Below, one piece after another: positions 52,591 through 62,942 of a stretch of 64,000 bases of DNA (positions are counted from its first letter, which is position 1; each line of letters opens with the position of its first letter). The notes under the pieces were generated by a model, which saw only the letters and a program-made list of their open reading frames with translations, had not been told where the DNA came from and searched no databases. The position numbers and the translations under genes were made by a program. Source of the stretch: Peronospora farinosa (Eukaryota > Oomycota > Peronosporomycetes > Peronosporales > Peronosporaceae); the NCBI GenBank assembly GCA_947646735.1, contig CANTFK010000673.1, positions 124,001 to 188,000 of the forward strand. The letters are read 5' to 3'.

Positions 52591-55500
52591 TCATCCTTGG
52601 ACTGCCAAGCGAGTTTTTCTTGCAGATCGACGTGCACGCGATGCATCATCGGTAGCAAAATGACAGGCAGACCCTGCATACGGACAAAAAGCACACTCGG
52701 CGAAGCTTGGCTTGGGCTCAAAATCTCCACGACGAAGGCCCGTTGCGACCTCAACGATAGCATCTTCGGCCTCCTGCGATGCTTCGGTTGAGAAGAGGAC
52801 AAATCCGTTGTCATCATTCCCTGCTTTGCTGATTCTTTTGCTTCTGGTACGCTTGGTAGCGTTGCTACTCGGATCGCTGTAATTATCACCAATTTGCTGT
52901 AGCTTGGCTCCGTATGGTGCCTCGCCAAAAACCTTGCAGAAAGCGTACATGTACATTTTAAGCTGTAAGCTTTCGCGTGCTAGTTTGCCCATGTTGCGTT
53001 CGGCCCCACCCATATTAGACTTGAACTCTTTAATGATATACTTAGAGGACCCACCGCCATTTGGGTCCGAAACACGGTCGATGCGGTCCCAGACACCGCA
53101 CAATTCCACATTGGCTTCAGGGACGCAAAAAGAGAACGCTTGCTCTACGTGGATAATCGCTTCCAATTGTAAGTCATTGAAGTGTGTCTCCATGAAATCC
53201 CTTAGCGCCATCATGCCTCGCTCGAACAAGACAGATGACTGCTCCTTAAAAAGTCCGTACCCGTCATCTACCCAGGACTGCATAAAAGCTTCTTCCGCTT
53301 TCACAGTAGCAAGTGCCTTCGCCTCGTGTGCAACCTCTTCTTTCAGCTGAGCCTCTGCCATCGCTTTTGCAAAAGCAGCTATGCCTTCATGTAGCGCGCT
53401 CCCGAACATCATAGGAGTTGATACGTCTCCATTCAGCTTCAATATGCGGCCCAAATAGTAACGATGTGGGCAGCGCAGGTATTCTGAGATTTGCGAGTAT
53501 GATAAATGTGGCGGTTCGTATGATGCACTTGCTGCTGACGCCGTTGGAAGACGAGTGTCCATGCTTGTACTATGTGTAGAGCTCTCAGGGTCCAAAATCG
53601 ACGTCGTAATCTTTGGCTGCTTCACGTACGGTGTTTCTTGATTATGACGATACCTACCAGCTTGGTGATCGTCACTCTTTGTTATTGAGGAAACATCCGC
53701 GGCTATTTTCCGATGATCATCATGCCTTGCTGACTTTCTCAATCGCGTGATTGAAGGGATCATGCGATTCACAAAGTCAAGCAAGAGATGTGCTATTTCC
53801 GAGAACGAAAAGATTGAGGTCTCATGTTGCACAGAGGATGTGTCCTCTATCGAAGCAGATTGCTTGGACATTGACTGCTCATTTCGTGAAGAAATGGCAC
53901 AGCTTGATTCAGTCTTCCATTTGCTGCCGCCGGTATAGCTGGTACCTGTTGCTGGTTGGTCTCCTTCCTGCCAGATCGGTTGAAAGGTCCGGCTTAAACT
54001 TTCGTGCTTGGATGCCGAGATGGCTGTAAATTCAGCAAAAGACAGCACCACTTCATCATACTCGCTCAACGTTAAGGCCTTGTATGCAAGCTGTTGGCAT
54101 TGCTCGAGATGTTCAATACGTGTTTGCAGTGGATATGGTTCGCTGAGCAGATCATACGGGAGCGGCAAAGTGAGACGTTTCATCCGCCCAGGGAACTTGC
54201 TATCGCGCATTGACATCAATATCAACACATGCTTGCGACCTTCCTCACCATCAGTCAGGGAAGATGCGTAAGAATGTAACGCGTACGCTGTCAGCGGGAT
54301 TACACGGATACAAGCATCCTTGGCACTTGTCTTCGTACTAACGTCGAATGTATCTGCCCATGAAGCTGACGAAATCAAGTTCGTTTCCCTTAATTGCTGC
54401 AAGTATGGCACCACAAACGGTATTTTATCACTCATTGCAACTTCTTGCGCGGTCTCGAGTTCCCGTAAAAAATCTGCCAGCACCAACGACTCACGCTCTT
54501 CTTCCGGAGAGTTAGGACTCAGTAGTTTTTCCAGTCGACCTGTCCTCTCCAAAAAGCTCTGCACGATTTCAGCCGCAGACAGTTCGTGACATTTGGTACG
54601 AAGATGCTTCATGATGTTCACAAATGACTTAGCTATCTCTAAGCCGACCTCGTGCTGACAAGACACTACTTGAGGCAGCTTTTGCTTCTCCCCTTCTTTT
54701 TTATTCAGGGAGGTGCCAAGCGACTTGCCATGATTTTCGACAAAAGTCTCAAGGACCGTAAACAGATCAACGTGGCTTCGATGCTCCTTCTCCATCAACC
54801 ACGAAAGAAGCTCTGCCGGAAAAGCAAAACAGTCTGACCGCAAAACGTTGTAAAGATGACGCGAGTCGCTCGGAAAGCATAACGCACACAGTAGTGAATA
54901 CACTGCGTTCACACCAGGCTCGTCAAAAAGGTGGATAGGTGCACCAGTGGAGACACTTGCTGCTGAATATTCGCCATCAACTTGAGCTGGTAGATCCTGC
55001 TTCTGAAATGCCAACGTGATTCGATGTGCATCTGCATGCGTGGGGCATACCACAGTGGCGTTTATAGCTCCAGTAGCCGCCAATTTGCGGACTAGAAATG
55101 CACTAATACCCCTCTCCTCGGCCTCGAAAGTACCAAAGCGCCAGCACTTCAACGGGACCGGCGCGGGCACATCGTTATTAATATCAGCGCGTTGCGTCAA
55201 CACCTGCCGTGCAAAGGCTTGCATCTTCGCTCTGGGAGGTTTGTTATCTATCTCAAACGCAGTGCGATTCAGCGTACATGTCTGACCTGTATCTGCTGCC
55301 GTCGACAGCAACTGTCGCTCCAAAATCTGTGTTCGTGGACAATTCTCTCCTTCAAGTAGTACACGGCTGAAGCTGGCACTGGACTGCACACTGGACTGAC
55401 CACACAAATGTCCCACTAGCTTTGCCATCGCTGGTGTCATCCTCTGCACATCGTCCACCACCACATCCGTGTATTCTCGCACCATTGCCTGACTCAAATT

Positions 55501-56247
55501 CTTGGCCAATGTGTTCTCCACGTCTCCTTTTTGTACTCTGCACATTGTCAACATGTCCAGTACCAGTCCATCCCATGACGTAGCATTATGCTGCCTCAAT
55601 AGTCCTTGAAAACTTGTATACATCTCGGACAGTTCTTGTGGCAATGGCTCTCCCGATGCAGCTACTGCTACCGAATACTCTTCAGGTGCAATCCCTTCTC
55701 GCTCCAACAGCTGGAAAAGCTGCAGTAAATCTTGCGTCACTTTACGTCTCTGCAGCATCGACGTTGCCGTGAGTCGAGCCACACTTGGCACATCTTGACT
55801 GCTGTGCATCAGCAATGCCGCCAATTGAGCGTGACCAAAGACACGACGTTCGTGGCCGTGCTCACGCAGCAGCAGCTGACAGAACTCACGCACACTAAAG
55901 ACACCGTGGCCGTGTCGCTCCAGCTCAAACACCGGTGAATCTCGCTCCAGTGCTGCTCGAACAGATGAATCAGATGCAGAACTTCCTGTGAGGAATAAAA
56001 TGCGACGCTGTGGCTGCTGCAGGAGCCAGCGCATGTGCTGTAAAGCCTGGAGGTTTGGTGCACTGGTGACTAAACTTTGGTGCGTGATACTGGAGGTTTT
56101 AAATAGACTTGGAGACTCGGAGTTGGATGCATTGCAAGAGGAAATACTGGAAAAGAAGCAGCAAGTTCGAATAGGTGATGGAGCGCCTGTATAGAAGAGC
56201 TTTAGGCGCCCAAGTGACCGCGTCGCGACGTCCACCTGCCGGGCCAT
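52591..56247 (-). CDS. AddB/RecB-like PD-(D/E)XK nuclease with degenerate UvrD-like body, 1218 aa
   Basis: The single exon starts at the ATG at 56247. The first 50 residues are Arg/Ser/Cys-rich with almost no acids (RSLGRLKLFYTG, RTCCFFSS), like a mitochondrial presequence. The middle resembles UvrD/AddB helicase folds but lacks a Walker A. VVVDDVQRM sits where motif II is expected, and ISAFLVRKL, HVLILMSMRDSKFPGRM and YKALTLSEYDEVVLSFAE correspond to later helicase motifs, the last without the usual Arg. The C-terminal nuclease (about 910-1210) looks intact: SQISEYLRCPHRYYLG, FGSALHEG, GVWDRIDRV, IIKEFKSN (E-x-K) and QLKMYMYAF. CAFCPYAGSACHF near the end supplies, with the first Cys, the four cysteines of an AddB-type iron-sulphur cluster. 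Processing of DNA ends, perhaps in mitochondria, is inferred. Confidence 0.85.
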   Translation of the reverse strand: MARQVDVATRSLGRLKLFYTGAPSPIRTCCFFSSISSCNASNSESPSLFKTSSITHQSLVTSAPNLQALQHMRWLLQQPQRRILFLTGSSASDSSVRAALERDSPVFELERHGHGVFSVREFCQLLLREHGHERRVFGHAQLAALLMHSSQDVPSVARLTATSMLQRRKVTQDLLQLFQLLEREGIAPEEYSVAVAASGEPLPQELSEMYTSFQGLLRQHNATSWDGLVLDMLTMCRVQKGDVENTLAKNLSQAMVREYTDVVVDDVQRMTPAMAKLVGHLCGQSSVQSSASFSRVLLEGENCPRTQILERQLLSTAADTGQTCTLNRTAFEIDNKPPRAKMQAFARQVLTQRADINNDVPAPVPLKCWRFGTFEAEERGISAFLVRKLAATGAINATVVCPTHADAHRITLAFQKQDLPAQVDGEYSAASVSTGAPIHLFDEPGVNAVYSLLCALCFPSDSRHLYNVLRSDCFAFPAELLSWLMEKEHRSHVDLFTVLETFVENHGKSLGTSLNKKEGEKQKLPQVVSCQHEVGLEIAKSFVNIMKHLRTKCHELSAAEIVQSFLERTGRLEKLLSPNSPEEERESLVLADFLRELETAQEVAMSDKIPFVVPYLQQLRETNLISSASWADTFDVSTKTSAKDACIRVIPLTAYALHSYASSLTDGEEGRKHVLILMSMRDSKFPGRMKRLTLPLPYDLLSEPYPLQTRIEHLEQCQQLAYKALTLSEYDEVVLSFAEFTAISASKHESLSRTFQPIWQEGDQPATGTSYTGGSKWKTESSCAISSRNEQSMSKQSASIEDTSSVQHETSIFSFSEIAHLLLDFVNRMIPSITRLRKSARHDDHRKIAADVSSITKSDDHQAGRYRHNQETPYVKQPKITTSILDPESSTHSTSMDTRLPTASAASASYEPPHLSYSQISEYLRCPHRYYLGRILKLNGDVSTPMMFGSALHEGIAAFAKAMAEAQLKEEVAHEAKALATVKAEEAFMQSWVDDGYGLFKEQSSVLFERGMMALRDFMETHFNDLQLEAIIHVEQAFSFCVPEANVELCGVWDRIDRVSDPNGGGSSKYIIKEFKSNMGGAERNMGKLARESLQLKMYMYAFCKVFGEAPYGAKLQQIGDNYSDPSSNATKRTRSKRISKAGNDDNGFVLFSTEASQEAEDAIVEVATGLRRGDFEPKPSFAECAFCPYAGSACHFATDDASRARRSARKTRLAVQG

Positions 56248-56594
56248 TCACTGTTGTTGACAATCTATCGGTGATTGGATAAAAAGAACAGCGTGTTTAA
56301 GATACGAGGCCAGTACTATTACTATCGCCATCGTATATGACGAGAGTACTATTACTATTCTTGTAAGTAGTAGTCTTCGTTTCTGACACAAAAGGTAAAA
56401 CAATTTACTCTTTTCCGCAAAAAAAAGGTAAGAAAAAAATAAAAAACCCGGCTATATCTGTAATACTTTTCGTAAAAAACACCACCACCACCATCTCGTT
56501 TGATTGCATCAGTTGCAAAAAAACCGTCATGCCAATTAAACAGACAGTATAGTTGCCCCCCCCCCCTCCTCCTCCTCTCTTAAGTCAATACACT
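56248..56594. other. Divergent promoter region with a C11 run
   Basis: Between the nuclease and phospholipase genes. It contains A-rich runs and a C11 homopolymer at 56556-56566 about 30 bases before the phospholipase ATG. The run is prone to length change and keeps a non-ATG frame (Pro-rich) open upstream. Confidence 0.6.
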
Positions 56595-59500
56595 ATGTAT
56601 CATGTGGCTGAAATGGTACGTGATGCTCGACATGACATGGCTACACGTCACGATGATACTTCTCATGGTTTTCTATGGAACACACTCGCAGCTTTTACGC
56701 CATTTCCCTTTTTATTCTCGTTATGTGGTCAAATTTCGAGCAGTCTCGTCCGTCGAGCTCCTGAGTTAGTAAAACAAGCAGCAGGTGCAACACGTGACTG
56801 TGTTGTTGATGCTGCAAGTCATTCCCATGATCAAATGGTCGAGTTACGTCTCACATGCACACGAACAGGTCAACGAGTTTTCTATCGGATGAAAAGTCAA
56901 GTTGAAACGGCCAAACTTCCATCGCTATTGATCCCAGTACAACATCAAGTAGCTGTCCCTCTTTTACGTGGAATGGAAGGCTTGGCTCAATTTGTCACAA
57001 GTGAAGAATTACCGGAACTTTATTTTGTTGCCAAGAATTCCATGCGACGCAGTTTTTTGCTACGACATTTAGTACTGCCACCATTGGGAGCAGCGGAGAG
57101 TGTTGTGCGATACGTTGTTATTTTTCCAAGTTATATTGTGTTTCCATCTCGAGCTGAGATTGAAAACAGGACGGATTTATTCTTGGAAGGAAGTACAACG
57201 CGTGTACAATCGTTGGTGGAACATTTGTACTCGGCTACTGAAGTATTGGACCAGCATTTGAGTATGGTTCAGTGGAATATCCTTGGACGAGGACCGTACG
57301 AGTCACTGAGTGTTGCTAGACGCAGTGAAGTGATCCGATCTGTTCATCAGAGAATGCGCACCATTGCGTCACATTTTAAACTGTTTGAGTTTTTAGCCAC
57401 TATCAAGTTGCAGAATGAAATGCTGTACGGTGACTTGCAGCGCGAGTTTCCCGATGTAGGCGGTGTCCCACTCACGCCAAAGCAGATAGCGTCCAACAAA
57501 ATCCTGACCGTTGAGCTGGCTGAGCAAGATGAGAACACCTTTCCCATCTGGTTTTACAAGAAGATTGATGTCTCCAGTGGTAACGGACAAGTCCTACCCA
57601 GCGGACTGAACAAACGTAGCAAAGCGATCCCTTCAGATACACGCCACGCAGCGAATCCGAACCAATCTACTCAGCTTAATTCTAACCCGACCACTACAGG
57701 TGCAGGCGGATCGGGCGGTTGGATTGAGTTTCCTGCACACGAGGGCCGTCGTCTTGAACGGAAGTTTCGGTGGTATCAGCGGCAGAAGAGCAAGGTGGCC
57801 GGTCCGATCGGACCTTCTAGAATTGTTCTGGTGGATGAAGGTCGCCATGAGGTGGACTTGGAGACTATGCGCATGATGCCAGTGTACTGGCCAGCTCTCG
57901 AGGAAATTGCCGTGTGCCGCTCTCGCTGGGTCTTCGCCCAGCGTAATTACGGTCTGGCTCCATACAATCCAGAAGCCGCAGCTGTGTTAGAAAGCGCTTT
58001 CGTGTATTACTTGGGGTTGTACCCGCTTGAAAAACAACGATTGATGGATATTGAGGCAAAAAAGCCGCGCGGCTTGTTTAGCTCCCGCAACAGTCTCAAT
58101 GAGGCAGTTCTGGCAGCTCGCGTGGAGAAAGATTGCACGCTTAGAATCCCGGTCGAAGGACATCTCGTTGAGTTTAAAGGTGCACAAGATATAATGCAGT
58201 ACAAACGCTTGCTAGCAGGCACAACGTCTTTTACAAGTAAGCGCCGTGTTTATCGCGGAGACCCGCGCGTGCGTGCTGATCCCACCAATCTGCAGCTTTG
58301 GAAGGATGCTATGGAGTGCAACGTCTTGACTAGTGAACCACTGAAGGTGACCGAAGATGACAAAGATATTGAAGAGGAGATTGAACATCTTGTGCTCATT
58401 GTGCACGGCATCGGCGATGCGCTTAAGACGCTTGACTTGATTAACGTTGTGTCGTTGCGCTCTATTATTGATTGTTCAACAACGCTGCGGGAGCTGAACC
58501 GTGAGGCTCTTCGGTCCGCGCATTTTGCTCACTTGGGTGGCAAGGACGCTGAAAAAAATGCTAAGGGCGACGACAAGGCAGCTTCGCGCCGACCATGCGT
58601 GGAATTCCTGCCCATCGAGTGGCACTCAAAACTACACATGGAAGGCCTGGACCAGCTTATTCGCGATGTGACATTGCCAGCGATTCCGAAGCTTCGTGAG
58701 CTAGCTAACGACACAGTGTTGGATGTACTGTTCTTTATGTCGCCACTCTTTCACCAGGTCATCTTGGACGAAGTCGCCAAGGAGATGAATCGCGTGTTCT
58801 TGCTATTTCAGTCTCGCCACCCGGGCTGGATGGAACCGCGTGCTTCCGGAAAGAAGCGCAAGAAAGTGTCAATAATTGCTCACTCACTGGGTTCCATCAT
58901 CTGCTTTGACATTCTGAATCACCAAGATGTCTACATGCAGCAACCGCGAAGCACGCCGTGTACTGATGACGAAGGCGGTAGCGACGAAGAAGACGTGGCA
59001 ATCGGGAACAGCCGTGAGAGCAAGGATGATAGCAACATGTGTACCGGGAACGATGGAGATGCAGAATTGCTGACTGACAATATGTTTGGATTCGACGCCG
59101 CCGTTGCGAACACAACGTTAAAGCGGCGCTCACGGTCGATGTTGGAAATGTCAAATACGAACCGCACGTGCGACCAAGAAAATGCTTGCCAGAAAAGTCA
59201 AGAAGCGTCCTCTAAGACACCAACTACTGGCCGCACTGGCCGGAAAAAGTCTTCGACGACGCCTCGCCACAAGAAGACAATGCCTAAAAAGACCAAATTT
59301 GCGAAGAAGCATAAGGCCTCTGGATGTGCTACTGCTCAACCTGCAGGCATTGGTGCTGTTTCGCTGGTGCCAAAGCTTGCATTTGACGTAGAAGACCTCT
59401 TTTGCTTTGGGTCTCCAGTGGGTCTTTTTCTGAATGTGCGGGGACAGAAGCTGAACCGAGAGTTCCAGCTCCCTCGCTGCCGGCGGTTGTTTAACATCTA

Positions 59501-60233
59501 TCACCCGTACGACCCGGTGGCTTACCGTATTGAGCCCATATTGAATCCTGCACGTGCGTACTCAAAGGCTACAATCATCCGTACGTTCGAGGGTAAGCTG
59601 CGATTCCAGTATCAACTACGCAATTCGTTCCGTGCCATGTGGGCTTCTCTTCGTCACTGGCGTCGTGACTTCGAGCATCAGGTACTTGCTGGCGCACATA
59701 GTGTGGGGCTCGTGGAAAGTCCCGCATCAACGACGCCGCTGTCTGATGCGCTGGCGGTTGTAACGCAACCGTATCAAGGGCAACAATTCCGTCTAGGAGA
59801 GGAGACTCGGGGTGAGCAGCAAAGAGAGGAGCGGGAAGGCGATGAAAGTATCGAGAATGTAGCAGTTTTTGGTCGATTATGTCAAGGACTGCCCATTGAT
59901 TATTCTCTGCAAGAGAATGAGATCGAGATTGCGAACGAGTATTTATTTGCATTGACGGCACACGTCATTTATTGGAGCAACCGTGACGCGAGTCTGTTTG
60001 TAGCGCAGAAACTCATTTTGGAACCGGCCATTGAAAATTGGCCTGCTAGTGAACATGAGGTGACACTGGAGGGTTCAGATTACGAGACGGCTGCTAAATG
60101 TGAGCAAAGTGGCAGTGACGAAGTAGCGACATGTAGTGAACATGGAGATGATACAAAGGTGCAGGAAAAAGAGGAGGCAACAGCTTCGTCAGAAGTGTTT
60201 TTGGACGGTGAGTTGGATGTCCCAAAGTGTTGA
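56595..60233 (+). CDS. WWE/DDHD-domain phospholipase (PA-PLA1 type), 1212 aa
   Basis: Enzymes of this family cleave phosphatidic acid or other phospholipids at organelle membranes. The first ATG is 56595 (MYHVAEMV); the open Pro-rich upstream frame begins with TTG. A hydrophobic segment near residues 35-60 (FTPFPFLFSLCG) may touch membranes. Residues about 375-435 read like a WWE domain (WIEFPAHEG, FRWYQRQ, VDLETMRM). The lipase core has VLIVHGIGD and the nucleophile motif AHSLGS (about 764). After a Lys/Ser-rich insert (about 790-910), the DDHD domain follows with VEDLFCFGSPVGLFLNVRG and YHPYDPVAYRIEPIL, which supplies the metal/catalytic Asp and His. Intronless. A Glu/Ser-rich tail ends the protein. 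Confidence 0.9.
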   Translation: MYHVAEMVRDARHDMATRHDDTSHGFLWNTLAAFTPFPFLFSLCGQISSSLVRRAPELVKQAAGATRDCVVDAASHSHDQMVELRLTCTRTGQRVFYRMKSQVETAKLPSLLIPVQHQVAVPLLRGMEGLAQFVTSEELPELYFVAKNSMRRSFLLRHLVLPPLGAAESVVRYVVIFPSYIVFPSRAEIENRTDLFLEGSTTRVQSLVEHLYSATEVLDQHLSMVQWNILGRGPYESLSVARRSEVIRSVHQRMRTIASHFKLFEFLATIKLQNEMLYGDLQREFPDVGGVPLTPKQIASNKILTVELAEQDENTFPIWFYKKIDVSSGNGQVLPSGLNKRSKAIPSDTRHAANPNQSTQLNSNPTTTGAGGSGGWIEFPAHEGRRLERKFRWYQRQKSKVAGPIGPSRIVLVDEGRHEVDLETMRMMPVYWPALEEIAVCRSRWVFAQRNYGLAPYNPEAAAVLESAFVYYLGLYPLEKQRLMDIEAKKPRGLFSSRNSLNEAVLAARVEKDCTLRIPVEGHLVEFKGAQDIMQYKRLLAGTTSFTSKRRVYRGDPRVRADPTNLQLWKDAMECNVLTSEPLKVTEDDKDIEEEIEHLVLIVHGIGDALKTLDLINVVSLRSIIDCSTTLRELNREALRSAHFAHLGGKDAEKNAKGDDKAASRRPCVEFLPIEWHSKLHMEGLDQLIRDVTLPAIPKLRELANDTVLDVLFFMSPLFHQVILDEVAKEMNRVFLLFQSRHPGWMEPRASGKKRKKVSIIAHSLGSIICFDILNHQDVYMQQPRSTPCTDDEGGSDEEDVAIGNSRESKDDSNMCTGNDGDAELLTDNMFGFDAAVANTTLKRRSRSMLEMSNTNRTCDQENACQKSQEASSKTPTTGRTGRKKSSTTPRHKKTMPKKTKFAKKHKASGCATAQPAGIGAVSLVPKLAFDVEDLFCFGSPVGLFLNVRGQKLNREFQLPRCRRLFNIYHPYDPVAYRIEPILNPARAYSKATIIRTFEGKLRFQYQLRNSFRAMWASLRHWRRDFEHQVLAGAHSVGLVESPASTTPLSDALAVVTQPYQGQQFRLGEETRGEQQREEREGDESIENVAVFGRLCQGLPIDYSLQENEIEIANEYLFALTAHVIYWSNRDASLFVAQKLILEPAIENWPASEHEVTLEGSDYETAAKCEQSGSDEVATCSEHGDDTKVQEKEEATASSEVFLDGELDVPKC

Positions 60234-61441
60234 ATAGATGGTGATGCCAATGTTGTAAAAAGACAAGAGAATGCAGGAAAATATGGAGAATGTAGTGAAT
60301 GAATTGGTCTCATTTGCGATTGCCGTGTCAAACGCTGCATCCAAGGCGACTCAAGTGATCATGCCCAGAGCTGATACGTATCAGAAGGGGATGTCCTGCG
60401 GCGTAATCACTCGTGTCCTGACTCCACCGAGATGTGCGAGGTTTATTGCCAATATTTAAAGCTAGTCAGCGACTTCACTTCTGTCCCACTTGTTGCTGAT
60501 ACTTTGAATGCAATTCGATGGACCCCTGGAAGTATTTACTGAAGGATCAGCAACCGATTGACTAGTTTGGCTTTCTTAGTATCAACACATCATCGAGTTT
60601 TTCATGGGGGGGGGGGTTCGAACCACAGCCATCTTGATAGCCGAGAGTTGGTCCGTAGTTAGCGACAAGATGATCATTCTTCTTCCCAATGCTTTTGTAT
60701 AGAGTTACAGGATCGAATGGCAAAGGCCCGGCATCTCCATTGAATGCAAAGCAGCGTCTAGTTTTCGCCTTGTTTCTATGTTCTATCAGCATTCTCCTCG
60801 CGTAACGACAGTGAAGCAGTCTCGTCTTCGTGGTCTTTCTCCCTTGTCCCTTGTCCCCATGTAACGGTTTTTTAAGGCAGAGATGGGAAGATCCATCCAG
60901 ATACGAGCACATCAATGAAGGCGATCCCCAATCAAACCATGCAATTGAGACGGCTTAGCGTAGCACCCCAGCTGCCGCTGCACAGCTCAGTGATCACTTT
61001 GTTGTAGTTACTACAAGTGTAAAGTCCATGTGTATCGTCTGGTACGATTGCTGCCATCGACGTATCTCTGGTCTTGAATGGCACCATCACTGCCAGCTCG
61101 GACAACGTGCACGTCGGTCTTGAATGGTGCTCAGCCAGTCCAGAGGTAGGAAAACATTATGATGGGGTTTGCCGTGTGTGACGCGGCGGACGGCACTCGT
61201 CCCTTTTTTCTTGCGTTGCTGCTGTCACGTCCGTCTGTCCCCCGTCCGCCCGTCCGATGCTCAGGGAAGAGTGTCCTCTCCGGCAGCCGATCAGTAAGAG
61301 CTGCACCAGCTGAGTAAGTCGTGATGCTCATTTCCTCTCTTTCTCTGTCGGAAGCTCGTCACGGGCGTACGACCGACTGACACTGTGCTACAAAAGAGAG
61401 AGAGAGACTACGAGGACAGAAGAGGTGGAGTGCCCAGAGCC
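60234..61441. other. Intergenic, one doubtful ORF, G11 run
   Basis: A minus-strand ORF at 60562-60915 (117 codons, Lys/Arg-rich start, then AFNGDAGPLPFDPVTLYKS) shows no family and may be chance or a remnant. A G11 run at 60606-60616 is followed by ggttcgaacc, which looks like a tRNA B box. I could not fold a tRNA around it on either strand. The end of this stretch contains the upstream region of the next gene. Confidence 0.45.
61326..61335 (+). promoter_or_regulatory. Oomycete initiator motif
   Basis: GCTCATTTCC matches the oomycete initiator (GCTCATTY). It lies about 107 bases before the ATG at 61442 and is followed by a pyrimidine-rich stretch, which fits a transcription start for that gene. 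Confidence 0.5.
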
Positions 61442-62764
61442 ATGGCCACGCTTCAACTCGAACATCCTTCAACTCGAGTCAGATGCGACCAAGACAACAA
61501 CGACTCGACAGACAGCTACTGGCACTTTGACTGTCGCTGGACATTCATTCCCGCTTCAGCTGACCCGACCGGTGAAAGCGTGCACCAAACTGGCACCGGA
61601 TACAGCTCTAATAACGCTGGCGATGGACCGGAAAAGACCCGTGACCGGAAAAGTTGGTTCCCTCGTTTCAAGTCCAACTGGCTGGGCACGTTCCGTTCCA
61701 AGCAAATGTTCCCCTGCTGTGAGTGCGCAGTGGTGTCTTCTCCCAGCAACAGCTCAGTCTTGACTCAATCTGGACGCTACAAGGGCGCCGAGGGCAAGCA
61801 CTGCCGGTGCGGGAAGGACCAATGGCACTATGCCAAGTCTGTCGAGGAGGCCGAGTACAATCGTCGCATGGCAATCAGCAAGGCTCTTGGTGGCATGCGC
61901 TACGACGAGGCCGTGCTGCGACTGCGTAGCATGGGCCAATCCGAGCTCGACTTTAAGCCGTCCGAGTTCACGGCCGACCATGAGTCTCCTCCACAGCAGC
62001 GCAGCATCCGTGACTTCACCCCGTCGTCCTTGTCTTCGTCTTCATTAAGTTCCAACCCGCCCAAGCGAGCTCGGAGTGTGTCAAGCGGCCCGCTCCCTGC
62101 GTCCACCTCTCGATCATGTGCTGCACCGCAGCTCATGAAGCCTGAATTACCAACGTTGTCTGCAATGCCTTATCAAGCTTATGGCTACGAGAACTCGACT
62201 AAGCAGTACGGAGCCTACAATTCCGGGTACGGCAACAACAGCATCGAGTATGCGCTAGCGGTGCAGCCGCAACCAAATGCGTACGAACAACTCACGCCGG
62301 CGCCCTTTGGAGATGAAGAGGGTTTTGGTGAGCTACTACAGGGCATCCTAGAGGACGATTCTCGAGTTGCAACAGGTACCAATATGGGTCCCAATTTAAA
62401 TCATTCCAACTCGTTTGCGGCCGGCCGCAACTGCTATTACGCTGGAGCTTCTAGCAACCATGTCGCCCCGCTGAAGCGAACAATGAGCATGCCGTCGTAC
62501 GCCATGACATCATCCTGTTCACCTCGCGAGGTCGGCGTGGAGCAGGCATACTATGCTGATGCGAATCGCCGATCGAGCTTGAATCTGGGTGTGCCATCAT
62601 TGTACACCAATTACCGCCCTGCACCACACCAGCAGCCTGTGTTGCAGCAGTTTTCTTATCAACAACAACAGCAGCAGCACCCACACACGGAGCAGCAGTA
62701 CAGTCGGCCGCTGTCCATGACGCCCAGCATGGCAACTGTCACTTCGACCTCATTTTCAACATGA
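61442..62764 (+). CDS. Hypothetical protein, Ser/Gln-rich, 440 aa
   Basis: The frame is open from 61385, but the first ATG is 61442 (MATLQLEHP). Residues about 60-150 hold two Cys clusters (FPCCECAVV and KHCRCGKDQWHY) followed by an ordered helical segment, EEAEYNRRMAISKALGGM, with MRYDEAVLRLRSMGQSELDF. The clusters could bind zinc, but the spacing does not match a known finger. The rest is low complexity: Ser runs, Tyr/Asn/Gly stretches, a basic KRARS patch near residue 215, and Gln runs near 420. I do not recognise the family; a regulatory or RNA-binding role would be a guess. Intronless. Confidence 0.68.
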   Translation: MATLQLEHPSTRVRCDQDNNDSTDSYWHFDCRWTFIPASADPTGESVHQTGTGYSSNNAGDGPEKTRDRKSWFPRFKSNWLGTFRSKQMFPCCECAVVSSPSNSSVLTQSGRYKGAEGKHCRCGKDQWHYAKSVEEAEYNRRMAISKALGGMRYDEAVLRLRSMGQSELDFKPSEFTADHESPPQQRSIRDFTPSSLSSSSLSSNPPKRARSVSSGPLPASTSRSCAAPQLMKPELPTLSAMPYQAYGYENSTKQYGAYNSGYGNNSIEYALAVQPQPNAYEQLTPAPFGDEEGFGELLQGILEDDSRVATGTNMGPNLNHSNSFAAGRNCYYAGASSNHVAPLKRTMSMPSYAMTSSCSPREVGVEQAYYADANRRSSLNLGVPSLYTNYRPAPHQQPVLQQFSYQQQQQQHPHTEQQYSRPLSMTPSMATVTSTSFST

Positions 62765-62942
62765 GCATTATCAGCAGCCGAGAGGGCTTAGCGTATAGTA
62801 ACTAGTTCAAGTAGCTGAATAGCGTAATGGGAAAGAGCTCAGGGTGAAGTCTCTATGTAAATACAAGCGGCCCTGTCCGTGCGTGCGCTGTTTGACTGTC
62901 TACTGACCGGTCGGCTTTCACTTCCATCCATTCCTTCGTTAT

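Noticed and set aside
56553..56594. Proline-run N-terminus of the phospholipase
   Set aside because: It starts with TTG and comes from the C11 run; the first ATG is at 56595.
60606..60640. tRNA gene suggested by ggttcgaacc after a G run
   Set aside because: The box is self-complementary, but flanking bases form no T-arm, anticodon arm or acceptor stem on either strand.
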